Counted from the first letter of the stretch, positions 1-13,300 are shown. The stretch: 64,000 bases of DNA from Podarcis raffonei (GCF_027172205.1 NC_070604.1:67721023-67785022), one strand, 5' to 3'. Numbers and translations: made by a program. Notes: generated by a model not told the origin, from the letters alone.

Positions 1-205
1 AATACACTGCTGTTCAAGATGGACATAACTGACATAGTTTTCTTCCTTTTACTTGTAGAATAACTTAGAGGTTTATAGTAGAGTATTGTTTGCAAATTTG
101 ATGTACCTGAATTTAAAACTGTATAACAAATACTGTGTAAGCTATGTCCTAATCATTGAACAGTTTATGCAATGCTGCTTTGCCAAATAAAATTCAAAAC
201 AAAAA
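1..205 (+). other. PCMT1: Probable 3' UTR end of PCMT1
   Basis: The stretch is AT-rich, has no coding frame, and ends in a canonical AATAAA at 186-191 followed by an A-rich segment, as expected of a plus-strand mRNA 3' end. In human, PCMT1 (protein-L-isoaspartate methyltransferase, repairs damaged aspartyl residues) lies next to LRP11 in convergent orientation, which is the arrangement seen here. The assignment rests on synteny and a general impression of 3' UTR similarity, not on coding sequence. Confidence 0.5.
186..191 (+). terminator. Polyadenylation signal AATAAA
   Basis: Canonical hexamer in the probable PCMT1 3' UTR; the cleavage site would fall about 10 to 30 bases downstream. It is the natural plus-strand boundary before the LRP11 3' end on the other strand. 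Confidence 0.5.
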
Positions 206-918
206 GGGTTTGCAAGTGCTATTTTTAATGGGAAAGTGTCTGGGTAGTTGACCCATTTGCTAAACATTAGAAAAGACTTTTACCAACAGCTAATTTTCAG
301 AAGTGTGAAAGTTCTCATGTGATCCTTATGTTGTTTTTGAAACACATGTTCACTTTCTCCTGTTGTACCTGCAAGGAGACGCTTGCTTTTTTTAAAAAAG
401 CAACATGCCTTGAGTGCTTATTGTAACAGAAGGGTGTGGTTTTGTGTGCAGCTGTTGCTACCTATCAGTTAGTGTACATAATCCCTGATGTTTCAAAGAT
501 AGGGCATAGATCTGCACAGAATTTGCATATGATTTGTGTCACATGCAAATTTGTGTCCTTTTTGTAGGTGGAGTGCTCAAAAAATAAATAGGTGTCCATA
601 AAAATAAGAAAAGGCACACAGAATGTGACTAGGTAAAGCTTTTCCCTTCATATTATTTCCATACTAGAAAATATTTAACCTGTTGAACTATTCTGCCTGC
701 CACGCAGCTATTAAAGACACAATAACCATGCTTTCCCCCTATGCCAACCCTAAACCAAAGCCTAGGTGGCAATCCTATATTCACTTAACTGCAGAATAAG
801 CTCCATTAAACCCAAAGACATGTAATCTATAAATTTCAATGAAAGCAGCAATGTGTAGTAATTGTTTTACTGTTTTAACTGCTTTATTCTAATTGTGATA
901 AATCATCAGTATCAAGAC

Positions 919-1054
919 CAGGGCTTTTTTTCAGCTGGAACTCACTGGAACTCAGTTCTGGCACCTGTCAGGTGGGCACCATTGCCATTCTAAGGGAACA
1001 AGGGAGGTGTTCATGGTGAGTTCCAGCGCCTCTTTTTCTAGAAAAATAGCACTG
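919..1054. mobile_element. hAT-like MITE, copy 1
   Basis: A 136-base element begins CAGGGCTTTTTTTC and ends GAAAAATAGCACTG, which are imperfect inverted termini. It is flanked by diverged 8-base duplications, ATCAAGAC at 911-918 and ATCAATAT at 1055-1062, the target length of hAT transposases. A second copy of the same family lies at 56836-56972. It has no coding capacity, so it would be moved in trans. The terminal and target features are seen directly; the superfamily is inferred. Confidence 0.75.
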
Positions 1055-2164
1055 ATCAATATGACCTTTTGAAAAGCATAGCTAATACAGGAACAGGATG
1101 AGAGAAGAGATCCCAAAGATTTGAGCATTACAGAAGCACATTGTGAGGATCAATATATTAGCTGTTGCTTGTCAGATACTTTTAAAGGCAAATAGAGAGT
1201 TAGCTTATTTTCCAGACAATACAAATCATTATGCAAACAGAGGTTTAGGGGAATGGAGAACACTGGCATGATTGTCTTTGCAGGCATTGTTGTTACTTGG
1301 TGATGAATAAATCACCAGTTCCAATAGCCCTGTTGAACATCTTTTAGTTGTTCAAGCACGTTTACAAATGCTGCAAAGGGCCTCATTTATTTTTCTTCAT
1401 AAAATGCATGCAATATGTAATGGCTCCATTGTTTTTAGAATGTTTGCAAAAATGATTATGCTACAGCTTGCCTAGCAAAAGGCTGGTAGGCCTGACAGGA
1501 GCAAACAGAACTTGAGAAGCACTGAAACAATGAGAAATGTTTTAAGAAAGAAAAATTAAGGTGAGTATTTAAACCAAAAAGTGCTCTTTTGCGCTGCCTC
1601 TTAGTTTGGAGAAATAAGTTCACAGCAGTAGAAAAGGACTGCCTTGTACAATGCTAGCTAGTCCGTCCTAGGTTTTATGTCTTCAGTTAAGTAAATGCGA
1701 ATGAGGCTATGGGCATGGCAGGGTAGATTTAACTCATCTCTCCCCCAACCCCAATGATCCCCAGCTATATTTTTACTCATTTATTTAGATTTAGCCTAAC
1801 AGTTTGGGCCAGGCAATAAGGTTAATCATTACCTCAGTTAAATTATTAAACTTTCATTGTGCTGCATTCCTGGCCACCAAAAGCCAGCTTGAATACAAAT
1901 GTCCTACCTTGCTTCCAAAAGATATGTGAAGTGACTCAAAATGCAGCCATGGGTCACATCCTAAAGCAGGAAAGAGGAAACATGGGTGATATCCAGTTAA
2001 GCAGTTCCGTAAATGCAAGAAGTTGAAGGACTTCCTTCCCCACTGCTTGTGCCCCTCTTCCCAAATCTGCTCTGGAGGTTTTGGGTGGGGAAAACCTCAG
2101 AACAGGTACACTGGGAGGAGAAGAGAATAAGTTCCACTGTAATCAGAAGTCTTTGCATTGATGA

Positions 2165-2250
2165 AAGCACTGGCTGGTTGAGGCTGATGGGAGCTGGAGT
2201 CCCAATGGAATCAAGAGGGCCCCATATTCTCTGTACTTGCCCTTAAAGGA
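2165..2250. repeat. Fragment of palindromic hAT-like MITE
   Basis: The motif ggctgatgggagctggagtc followed by agagggccc matches the inner arm of the palindromic family that has complete copies at 57219-57356 and 58732-58868. The termini and target duplication are not recognisable, so this is a decayed fragment. Confidence 0.45.
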
Positions 2251-3334
2251 TTCTGTGAATTGTGGCCTTCAGCTTTGTAGATAATTGTAAGATTAAGAAG
2301 GGACAGAATTGGTAGCCTCATAGAGCAGGAGTTTCTTGTTAAAATGGATCTGCAGTGAAAATAATGCGAAGAAGGGGGAAACACATTAGTAATAGCACTG
2401 CCAATAGTAAGTCCACTAGTTACAGCCCTGTCCCTGTGAAAAATTATAACAATTATTTGTAAAGCTTAGCATTTGGACAAAAAAATGAGGTTGTAACTCC
2501 AAACTGATAAGCAAGGAAAGGCAATCAAAGATGATGGAGCAAAGCAGCGTGCAGCTACATTAGCATGTAGTGGGGCTTATCCTTAACAGCAGCACTTCCA
2601 CCCTGGGTCACATGATTTCTCAAAGTAGAAGGTTCAACAACACACTTGAGAAGCAGGTGAAAAAGTATACATTAGCTCCACATACCTGAAAGTACTGTCA
2701 ATTTACTGTTAAAAGTCACGTAACATTCACCATAATTTTGTGACAAACAAGTAAGTTGTACATGGGACTATTGGTTAGAGAACTAACAGCAAAGCCTTAA
2801 CACAAATGTTTCTCTTTTTAATCAGTTAATAATGCAAAGCAGCTGGTAACAGCAGCAGACCTGCTGCTTTCAAACTCCACAGAGGCCTGCTTCTTAGCAA
2901 AGTGGTAATAGGCAAACTGGCTGTGAAGGAGAAGGTTTCAAGCCTAAGCTTCTCAGTATGTTAATTTGCTATGTGAGGAGATCATTTTGGGTGCAAGTGT
3001 CCTTTGAGAACCGCATGTTCAGCAGTAAAGGCCAGCCCCAGGCAGCAGGTTTTAGAACCCAACTAGGCATGATGAGGCCATCTTTTGTGTGTCTGGCCAG
3101 TTTGCATATAAAGCAGAAACTAGGTGAGGGGCTGAGCTAATGAAATGCAGGAAATCAATTATATGCTAAGAATAAAAAGAGCCCTGGCTACCTCTCTTCT
3201 CCTTAGTCAGTTTCTCCAGATCCCTTCCTCTGTTCTCAGCTCTGACACTGACTCCTTTTACTGTTTAAGACACAACTTCTTATTATAATGGGACAGAAAT
3301 GTGAAAGGAATGCATGTGCAGCTATCACAGACTA

Positions 3335-3380
3335 GATTACTTGTGTGGTCCCTTCCAACTCTGTAATTCTATGGTTCTAG
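3335..3380 (+). repeat. CR1-like retroposon tail fragment
   Basis: Contains ggtcccttccaactctgtaa and an attctatggttct tail. The same tail occurs in the tRNA-Lys SINE at 29549-29668 and at 38727-38762. The ATTCTATGATTCT end is typical of CR1-mobilised elements. Too short to classify further. Confidence 0.4.
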
Positions 3381-3479
3381 AAGTGGTTCTATAGTTCCAC
3401 TGTTTTGCAACAATACAGAACCCTGCTAACATAGAATTTTGTTTACATAGTTACTGAAAGGAAAACAAGTATTTTGCAA

Positions 3480-5122
3480 GGTATTAAGAATAAAATAGGT
3501 TTATTATCTCTTAGTTTACATTATCAGGTTGGGACATTGGCAATGTAGAGGTCTGCGGTAGGATTCAAAGTTGTAAGTTCGTTAGAATAAGAGAGACATA
3601 CAGAATCATTGCATGCCTTTTCTGCATTGATTTGTACCTGGGTCCTCGGATGGGAACTTCTTTGCACAGATGGATAAAGAGGAGGGTTCACAGACAAAAA
3701 CTGATACACAGACTACAAACTTTACTGTATAACGAACACTTCCGACAATTCAGTCATACATTGAATTAATCAGACGACGGGATGAGCTTTAAAATTGATG
3801 CAGCTACTGAAACTTTAACTTCGCTGTGAGGGTCCAATTAGCAAGAATCTTTCAAGCTCCATGAAAGCAGGTAGCGTTGTATCAATAGCAGCAATGGGAT
3901 GTGTTGCTGAACATATGGCCTAGTCCATATCTGTAGCACAATGAGGTGGCAGAGTCCTGAGCTATTAGCATAGAGTGTACAACTTCAGACTGCTGGGGAT
4001 GCTATCATCTTTTTGATTTTCAGTTTAAAGCGGGGGATAATGCTGCTCATTGCCCATGATAAAGAGATTGCTTGAAGGGTGGGAATCCTCACTGTGTTTA
4101 GAAAAATGGCATAGCAGAGGGCAGTTTCCCCTACGGTCCTTCTGCTTGTGCTGCTAGGTTTGTTTTTGTGTAACGGAACACTAAAACATCTCTCTTCCCC
4201 TTTCCACTGTCTGAAGTGATACAAACCACTCATACCACTTTAAGATCCAAGTACTTCATTTTGCTGCCTGTATAGACCAAGCCTAATGTTTCACCTTGGG
4301 AAACTCTGCACTTTAACAGGGTGGCTTGTAAATAATCCCATGCCTGTGACAAGTAAGAAGCAAACCCAGGCAAGTAGGTGAGTAGAAAAATATGCTTCTA
4401 TTTGAACCAATAGTGCCATGTTATTTTAAAATAAAGTAAAATAAAATACTGGTTTTAAAGTAGTAAATAAATATCCTTTCTGTAAAAGGAAGCTAAAGAA
4501 AGATCATTTATGTCAAAGGAATTAATTTCTCACCTAAGGCCAGATGCAGAGAGCCAACACAACAGGAAATAGATGTGTCTAGGATCTTATATGACTGCTA
4601 TATTTTTCCATGCCCTGACCTGTGCCATCCCTTGGGATATGGGAGTGGTGCAGCAATGTGGATCATCAGCCGCCCAGAAACCAATATTCAAAGTGGTGCT
4701 GTAACACTGCATGATGCTTTTTTGCAAAACAGAACTGAGTATTATGGATTACAAGGAGAGGGCAGTTCTTGGAGAACATGGCATTTCATCCATCGCAGGG
4801 CTAACTCCAGCCACATTACCTTAGATATGGCAGTATTTTCATGGGACTCAACCGATACACAACCTAGTAAGATGGAATTTGCCTTATTGACAAGCACAGG
4901 ATAGTCCTAGAGCTCTGACAGAGGGAAGCCGGTCTGTCTGCTGGTGCAGCTACAAACATCTCTACCACTGATGTTAGAAAGAATCTTTTAGAAGGTGGCT
5001 GCTGCGTTTTCTCTTTAAACATGAGTTTTTACTTTTTTTAAAAAAAGAGGAAAGTGTAAGATGCAAGAGGCACACTTTTTTTGAGGAAAGCTCAAGGAAA
5101 GGGAAGTCACCTGAACCTTGCC
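3480..5122 (-). other. LRP11: Candidate LRP11 3' UTR
   Basis: The region follows the LRP11 stop codon on the minus strand, has no convincing coding frame, and contains a minus-strand AATAAA (TTTATT at 3500-3505) that could end a UTR of about 1.6 kb. Length and position are plausible for the family. The extent is inference; transcript ends would settle it. Confidence 0.4.
3500..3505 (-). terminator. Candidate LRP11 polyadenylation signal
   Basis: Reads AATAAA on the minus strand about 1.6 kb after the LRP11 stop codon. A-rich hexamer variants elsewhere in the UTR could serve instead. Confidence 0.35.
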
Positions 5123-5277
5123 TTAGAGATACATCCCATTTATGAGGTAATCGGATTCCTCAGACATCAGGGGCCGAGCTTTCTTAAGTTTCTGTCTCAC
5201 TAACCGAAGTCGGCAAGCTACCATGAGCAGCAGCATAGCGGTGATGGCCAGCCCAAGAGCCAGAGGGAGGACAGCAC
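5123..5277 (-). CDS. LRP11: LRP11 exon 8: transmembrane helix and cytoplasmic tail
   Basis: Residues 480-530 and stop TAA. The acceptor is ctttcaaag|[27 protein letters not shown] is the membrane helix. It is followed by the basic stop-transfer [14 protein letters not shown] and the acidic/tyrosine tail [13 protein letters not shown], nearly identical to human. The strong conservation of the 25-residue tail suggests an intracellular partner or sorting signal (inference). Confidence 0.96.
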
Positions 5278-8200
5278 CTTTGAAAGGGAAAGAAAGGAGC
5301 AGTTAAATAATGTTAACACCAGAACTAATCAAGAATGTGCTATATGAAGCCAAATTAATAATAATAACAACAACAATTCACCAGCATGTTAGTGTATATT
5401 TCTTCTAATACATACATTTTTGTATGCTATTTTGCTGAATATACATTTCCCCCCCCCCAAGCGATTTCCCCCCTAATAGTTTTGTACCTTATTTTTCCTA
5501 ACTAGCGTTTTTGGTTTTGCACACTTTCCCCCTAATATACGTAGTTTTGGGTTGGAGAGATGCACCACAAAACTTTGAGAAGTGTGAATTTCAAAAGACA
5601 GCTGTCTTGTGGTTTGTGTGTTGCTTTGGGATCTGCAAAATACATAGGTTTGCATTAAAATGTGAAATGAACCAAATTTATCTTTCATCCCTAATGTCAA
5701 CCCACTTAAAAACATTCAACACCAGTTGCTGTCCCAATTACTAGAAAAGGATTTTCTTAAAAAGTTAACAGATAATGCTTGGTCTCCAGTAAAACAATTC
5801 CAAGTTTTGCAAGAGTGCCTTGCAGGTATGATGCTCAGTGCTGGGGTTTAAAGGAAAGGTGCCTTTGAAGAGCCAGGCAGCTACTTTGAATTGTAACAGT
5901 GCTTTTCTCCCCTTGGGCACAAAAACGTAACTTTTGCCTAGTGAAACTGTTTTAAAACAACCTTGCCATTGAGACTCTGTTGCAATATTACCAGATGGTT
6001 GTCTATGTCACTTTGATAACCAGAATGCTGTTTACTGTCTGAGCATGCACCTAGATAAAGCTTAGGCCAGTTTTCAACACATTTCTTTTTTATTTGCCAT
6101 AGCTGCAAGTTACATCAGAATTTTGACTTTATATCTGATCATGAAAATTGGATCCTCTACTTCTAGAAAAGAAATGTGACCATATGAAAGTTAGTGCTTA
6201 GGGCTATCAACACTGCAAACAGCTGTACCTACAATAAGGAAAACAGTGTTGCAGATTTCTCTCTCCTTGCCTTCACTCTGAAAAATATGGGCACACAACC
6301 CCCAAGCTGAAGGCTGATCTCCCCCTGTGTTCCTCCCCATTCTGAGCATCCTGCATGTTTAGCTGATCAATCTGCCCCTTTTTTCTTATAATAGTAACAC
6401 TTGCTTTACGCTTTTTGCATACTGGATAAGCTTGCAGGCTTTGGCATGGACACAGTACCCATGAGAACTGTTGAAAGCTGGCATTTGCTGCAAACTGGAA
6501 GAACAGGTTTTCCCTGAGGTCAATAGGAGGGAGAAGACTGCATGTCTAAAATGCAGCGCATATGTTTCTGCAGTGTGGTTGTGCAAAAATTACGGTATGT
6601 AAGTCCGTATGCACCCTCACACAGTGGTAATTACCAGGAAATAAGCCCACCAAATTCTAGTGCCAAATTGTGGGATCGTACAGGGCGCCATATTACAAAA
6701 GATTCCTATTCCATTGCTGGAATAGAAGGTCTGATCTGGAGCAGGATCCCCCTGTTGGAGATAGGGGAGTTTTAACCCTCTTCCCCCAACTATGGTCCTG
6801 ATCTGGATCAGCCCCAGCCCCTCCCCATATCTTCAATTTGCATACAACAATAACGGCACTGAAATGAGTGCGAGCTTTCCCCCAACGCAAACTGCAGGTG
6901 CAGTATTCCAGATCCAGATTGGGACAACTGTGAATAAACCACTCTTACCTATCCTAGGGTCCCAATTTGGACTGAGGGTCCTGGCCTGGCAATTTATGTA
7001 AAAACAACATCGAGAGCCTGCACATAAAGGCACAGCTATGGAATTAGCATAACATGTAGTTTTGCCCTGAGATATTGGCACAGCCAACCTGGCAGCCTTG
7101 ATGCCAGGCTTTCTAGAGGCAAGCCAGACACAAAGAGAGTGGCTGGGCAAAGCAGGGTGTCTCTCTGGCAGAGGATGGGCTTCTTAGTGTGCCTGCTTCT
7201 GAGGAAGAAGAGTGTACACAGCCTGATGCAAAGATACAGTCCCACCAGAGTAGGTGGAAATGAAAACAAGATGCAAGCCATCAGCTGTTGTGCTAGAAGT
7301 CCTTGACAGGTTTAAAACCAATCTGTGGTCTTCAGACTAGCTAAAAAGAAAAAGTAAAGGACCCCTGGACAGTTACATCCAGTCGAAGGCAACTATGGGG
7401 TGCGGCGCTCATCTCGCTTTCACGCCAAAGGAGCTGGTGTTCATCCACAGACAGCTTTCCGGGTCATGTGGCCAGCATGACTAAACCACTTCTGGTGCAA
7501 TGGCACACTGTGACGGAAACCAGAGCGCACGGAAATGCTGTTTACCTTCCCGCCGCAGCGGTATCTATTTATCTACTTGCACTCTGACGTGCTTTCAAAC
7601 TGCTAGGTTGGCAGGAGCTGGGACAGAGCAATGGGAGTTCACTCTGTCGTGGTGATTTGAACCACCAATCTTCTGACTGGCAAGCCCAAGGGGCTCAGTG
7701 TTTTAGACCACAGTGCCACCCATATCAGACTAACTACAACAACAAATGCAAGAAGCAAAGGAAGCTTAGGCAGGGGTATATGGACATGCTGACCCAATCC
7801 AGGAGATAACCATCATTCAGGGATGTTATTCCTGTAGTTTGTGATTAATTGATGATGCAAGCTGTTAAGATTGTATCGTTAAGGCATTTTGTTTTGTTTC
7901 TAATCAATCCCACTCTGCACATTAATGGGAATTAAAATGTTCAGTGACACCTAACTCTCTGAGGGTTAGTTTAAAAATACAGCATTGTAATTACCTGCTT
8001 CTGGAACCGGATGGCTCTTTTCGATGGGAGTGCCCTTTAACACCACAATGTTATTTTCATTTCTATAATCTGTGTCTTTCCCTGAGGTTTTAGAGTCTGT
8101 AAATATGGAGCAGGATATATAGCTATAAGTCATATTCCATATACATAACAAATCATTTGCTTTACAGTCTGCCCTCCCTTCTATGTTTTTTTCAGTAACT

Positions 8201-10337
8201 ACAGCACATAGAGTGCTGTCATCGAGCAGAAGCATAGGGGCTCCTCTTCGTCATCTCTTAACAGGCTGCAGATGCATTAGTATTGTTCCTGGCTGCCACT
8301 GCAAATTTCCTGTCTTCTAATAAGAGGATTATTCAAGCAGCTCCTGGGATTTCAAGGGGCTTATTCTGAGCTAAAAAACCAAGAGATTCTGCAGTTATGT
8401 TGTACTGCAATATTCCCCGCTTCTAAAAAAAAAGTGACTGATTATTACCATGAGCTTTTACACATTCAGCAAGGCAGTCTGATTCTTGAAGGAAGTTGTT
8501 TTCATTGCCTTTGCAGCCGCCATAGACGAAATGTATGCAAGTGCCAGAAAAAGCATCAAAATGCCAGCGAGGGAAATGGCCATTGCAGGGGCCAGCAGCA
8601 GGAGGCACCAAGCACAGCTCTGCGATTAAAGCAGGAAAAAGAAACTATAAACATTATGTCTTCTAAAACATCTAAAAATAAGCCAGGGTTTAGCTTTTCT
8701 AAAGTTTGGTACTTACTGCATTAAGTATGTGATTTAATGGTTGTCACTATTTTAGAACACTTCAGTTTCTTAACTACGAAACTGATTGATTTTGTTTTTG
8801 CTTTAACATGCCTGACTACTTCTGCTCTTTCCGCATCAGTGGCTAGAACTGTGTCCATCTCACGTTATTAATTGAATCACAGGCAGAAAAGGCAAAAGAG
8901 TAATTTGCACGCAAAAGTAATCGGCTACGGAGACCATATGGCACCTATTAGAGCCAGATGCTGGGTGAAATGTGTATTGGAATATATGTGTATTGGAATA
9001 TGCAGCAAAATGGTAAGAGGTATAGGCTCAGGGTCATTTTGACAACCTTTACCGTGTCCAAGATGAAGGTGTAGCATGTTACACCAGCCAAGGAAGACTT
9101 TCTATGTAGACCCTGCCACTCTGAATCTTGTGCAACACTGTGAGGTTTGATAATTCAGACATGCGGAATACAGCTCTAAATTTGCACATGACACTAAGAG
9201 CTATCAGAATTAACCAGGGTGAGAACACTTTCTTACTCATAGAATACACAATGATAAATACTTCCATGTATTTGTGGGAGGGAAAACAGTGATTCTATGA
9301 TCAGGCTCAGAACACGCAACATTTTCTTCAAATTTAATTGATATCAATGGGCTTAAGTGTATTTAATTCTGCACTGGAGGTTGGTCTTTATTTTTGCCCA
9401 AGTTAGTCTTGCAAGTACAGGTGCTTAGCAACATAGCGTTGCCTGTATTGGTTATAAGTGCTTAGGAAGAGGCATACTGAGAACTATACTAATGCTGCAA
9501 AACATGACATCAAACTTGCACTGTGGTGGCAGTGTGCTAATTTCAGAGATATTTAAGGTATATTCATTATACCTGGCATTAACCCAGTAATTTGTTTCTT
9601 TGGTCCCTGAGAGGATGATTTGTTGATCTTGTCTGCATCAGATGCTTGATTGCTTACAGTAGTTTTCTGGGTGATTTCAAATGCAAGTTCCTTGTTGACA
9701 TCGTTAGTTTGTCCAATGCTGTTTTGCTGGATGAAGCTAGTGGCTGGGTGAGTTATTGTCTTTTGTCCTGAAGTAACTGAATAAATTAAAACACAGACAT
9801 TGTCTTTATGGGGTGTGTGTGTGCATGTTGTTTAAACACTCAAATAATCAGATGACTGACACTGAGAATGCACTTTCAAAGGAGCTCACTTGCAATGCTG
9901 ATCAGGAGATTGCTGGTGACAGCAAGCCCCATTGAAATTTTCCATCTGCAGGTGTGGTTTGAATTCAAACCCCTCCTGTCAACAGACATTTTTCCTCTGC
10001 AAGTCTGTAGAGGAAAAATGTCCATTTGAAGGTGCATAAGTAAAAGATGCGTGAAAACTCAGTGTGCTGTTTACTCACATTTCTGACAAAAAGCTTCATC
10101 AGACCCATCCAGACACTGCTCTTCTCCATCACAGGCATAGGTGATATCAATGCAGCAACCATCATCACAGAGGAACTGGTAGCGCGAACATACCCCAAAA
10201 CATCCTGTAACAAACCAACTCTCAAGTTACATGAAAAGAGAACCACTAAACTGAGTTGTTTAAAACTGGAAATGCTGGAATGGGAGTTACAGAAACTATA
10301 CATTATGAGATTATTATACTGCCCTTAACCAAAAATG

Positions 10338-10385
<48 letters not shown>

Positions 10386-13300
10386 AATAAATAAACAAAC
10401 AAATAAATAAATAAATACTAAAGCCACTTACAAGCCTACTTTGGCATTGTGGCATATAAATGAAATAATGATAATGATAGCAGCAACAACATAATACATA
10501 ATAAAAGCATTAAGATAGCTCTTAATGGCACACCCTTTCCCCCCTCATCATTAGAGAGTAAGCTCTGTCAATTTCATAATTATGGGCAATATCAACATTG
10601 CACAAGTGTAAGTTTGCTTGTGCGATGAGACTTCTCATTCTCTTCTTCAGTTCAAAGTGCTTGACAGATACCATGCGGTTGCAAAAATATTATTTCAACC
10701 ATTTTCTCACCTAACATGGAGTGACCCACTGGAAGTACGGTCACTGAGACATTATCTGAGCTTCTTTGGCCAGCTGTGTCTGTCACGGTCAGCTCCAGCA
10801 TGTATTTCCCTTCTTGCAAATGAGAGAGCTTCAGAGTTCCAGGTTGTGGTACCTGTCCCAAAGAAACCAAGGCATTAATTAACCAAGTCCTGCTCCTCAC
10901 ACCCTTGCTATTTTATAGTAACACAGTCAAAAGCCTGCAGAATGCTACTGAATGAAGCCAACATCCATGCTTTGACACAAGCACAGACCTGAAAGTCTGC
11001 CAAGCAGCTGATAAGAATATATATAGAGAGAGAGACTGAAATTGGAAACAGTGAGTAGTGGTAGTGTAAAAACGTAGTAAAGCATCAGCATATTGGACCA
11101 GTGCTCTTTTGGTAGCAATGAGCACAGGCCCAGAAAATAAATATTTGACCATAAGAAGTGCAGTGGTATCCTAAGAGTAATATCAAAAAATAAACATAAA
11201 GGTGATCAACCCATTTCAACTTCTTCCTTCTTAATGAAGATTTTATGCCAACTGCAGGGCTAAATAATAAACCCAAACAGCAGGATTCCAAATATGATAA
11301 TAGTATACACATATTCATTCCCTTATGCATAATATGAGGAAGGAATGTTTGCAAGGCATGTTCATTTAAGGCTTAATGCCCATATTCGTAATATATTTGT
11401 AATATATACATACAGTATATGTATATGTGTAGAAACCCAATTTCCTGACAAATACCAGCTTTGAGAAATGAATATCAACTAAACAGTCTACAGTCTCTAA
11501 AACATCTCATTATAGGTTTTATCTGATTGCACTCTGAAAAGTTCACATTGTTATTTTTACAATACCAGGACCAAATTTAGCAAATAATTAACTTGCACTA
11601 CAAAGTTATAGGTACCTTCATATCAACTGAAGGGGCACCTTGAAGCAGTCTCCACTCATACTGTATGATTCCATGGTCATCTCTACTTTCTCGGCCATCT
11701 AGAATCACCCAGTTAACGGGCAACTGAAGCATAATGTCTTTCCCTGCCTTGCTGAGAGGAGGCTCATCAGCTTCTAAATACAAGAAAAGCAATCCGGTTA
11801 CTAAAAGGAAAGAGAGCACACATCCCTGGCAGCTTTGAGTTCTCTTCTGGTACACAAGTGCCTTCACAGAAACACACCTGGATGGTGAAGGCACAGCACT
11901 GTGAGATGGGAAAGAGAAGGGAGGGAGGCATACTCATTGGACTGGAAGGAGAGGACTGAGAAGGCCACACAGAGATCCTACTCAGTTTTCATGCAGCCTT
12001 CATGGAACTTTTGAGGGCTCTCAATGCCCCTTTTTCTGGGGAAGCTGCTGCCACAGCCTCCCAAGGGGTGAAAATCCTCACTCTTTAATGGACAAACATA
12101 GAAGTCACTTGGTGCTGGTCCCTTGCCAGTCTGAGCAGAGGTGCAGTTGTTGCTGCAGCAGTTCACTTCTCCTCTTTCCCATTCCCTAGCTCTCTCTGCT
12201 AGCGAATGCAATAAACTTGTTGAAGAATAGAAGCAGAGGCATGGACCTCTCAGTCCAGGCAAGTTTCTCTCCCTGGTTTTTACCAACTTAAAAAGAAAGA
12301 AAAGAGACAGCTTGCCTGAGAGTACTCACATTTTTCTCTAGAACCTAAAGACCTTGGCTCTTACGTCTGAAAACTGGCTGTGGTTCACACCAGTCTTGTG
12401 AAAAAAACCACTCTGCTCATAATAAAGGCATTCTTGTCTTCTCAGCACTAGCATGCTTAAACTGCAACCTTCCATTTACTTGTAAGAGAGCAAATATCTT
12501 CTGTAAGTAATGCAAAATGAGTTGCAATAACCTTCTTGTGCTCTGAAAATGAAGGTAGGAAAGTGCCCTTCCCCAAATGCCCAAAGCTGCATGCATTTGC
12601 ATGTTTGGAACTGCCAGACTTGCGTGTTCATGCCACTTCACTCATCACAGGATTTCTATGTGTAGAAATTGACAAATTGTCCAGACAAAGATTGTAACAT
12701 TTGAAGATTCTGCATGAGCAATGTTCCTACATATAAAGCAGTGATTCACTGCAGATCCTCAGTGTCTGCACATCATGACTGTCGTGTTTATAATGTGTTA
12801 ATTTCTACATGGAAGTGCCTTGCGGAGAAGCAAGTGAGTCATGCTTCTGTAAGGGCTGCCGCCAATGACACAGACACTGTGTCATCCTCACCTGAGTGGG
12901 CAGAGAGTCTTTGACTGGGAGCTGCTTGACACCAAGGCAAAAGCACTGCGGCTACGTGTTGAGGAAGGAAATTCATGCATGCCTTTGTGTGTTCATGAAG
13001 GACCTTAACAATACATTGGGTGGTATTCAACTAAGTTTTAGTCTGAGTAGACCCACTGAAATGAATGAATATGGCTAAGATAGGCTCCTTAATTTCAACA
13101 GCTCCACTCTGAGTAAAACTTAGTTGAATACCAGAGAGTGATATTGAACTAAATCCTACTTGGAGCAGATCCAGTGAAATCCAAGGACACTTATTTCAAT
13201 GGGTCTCCTCTAAATATATCTTAGTTCAGGGGTAGCCAAGGTGGTGCCCACCAGATGTTGTTAGATTCATCAGCCTCAGCCAGCATGGGTGATGGGAGTT

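Larger units (their letters stand above)
205..3480. other. Intergenic between the PCMT1 and LRP11 3' ends
   Basis: Apart from the hAT MITE at 919-1054 and two repeat fragments (about 2165-2250 and 3335-3380), I see no exon, RNA gene or long open frame. The sequence is AT-rich and looks like ordinary spacer between convergent genes. Confidence 0.6.

Noticed and set aside
4575-4904. 109-codon plus-strand frame
   Set aside because: Antisense within the candidate LRP11 3' UTR; composition is unremarkable and no homology is recognised.
8434-8724. 96-codon plus-strand frame
   Set aside because: Antisense shadow of the LRP11 Kunitz exon.
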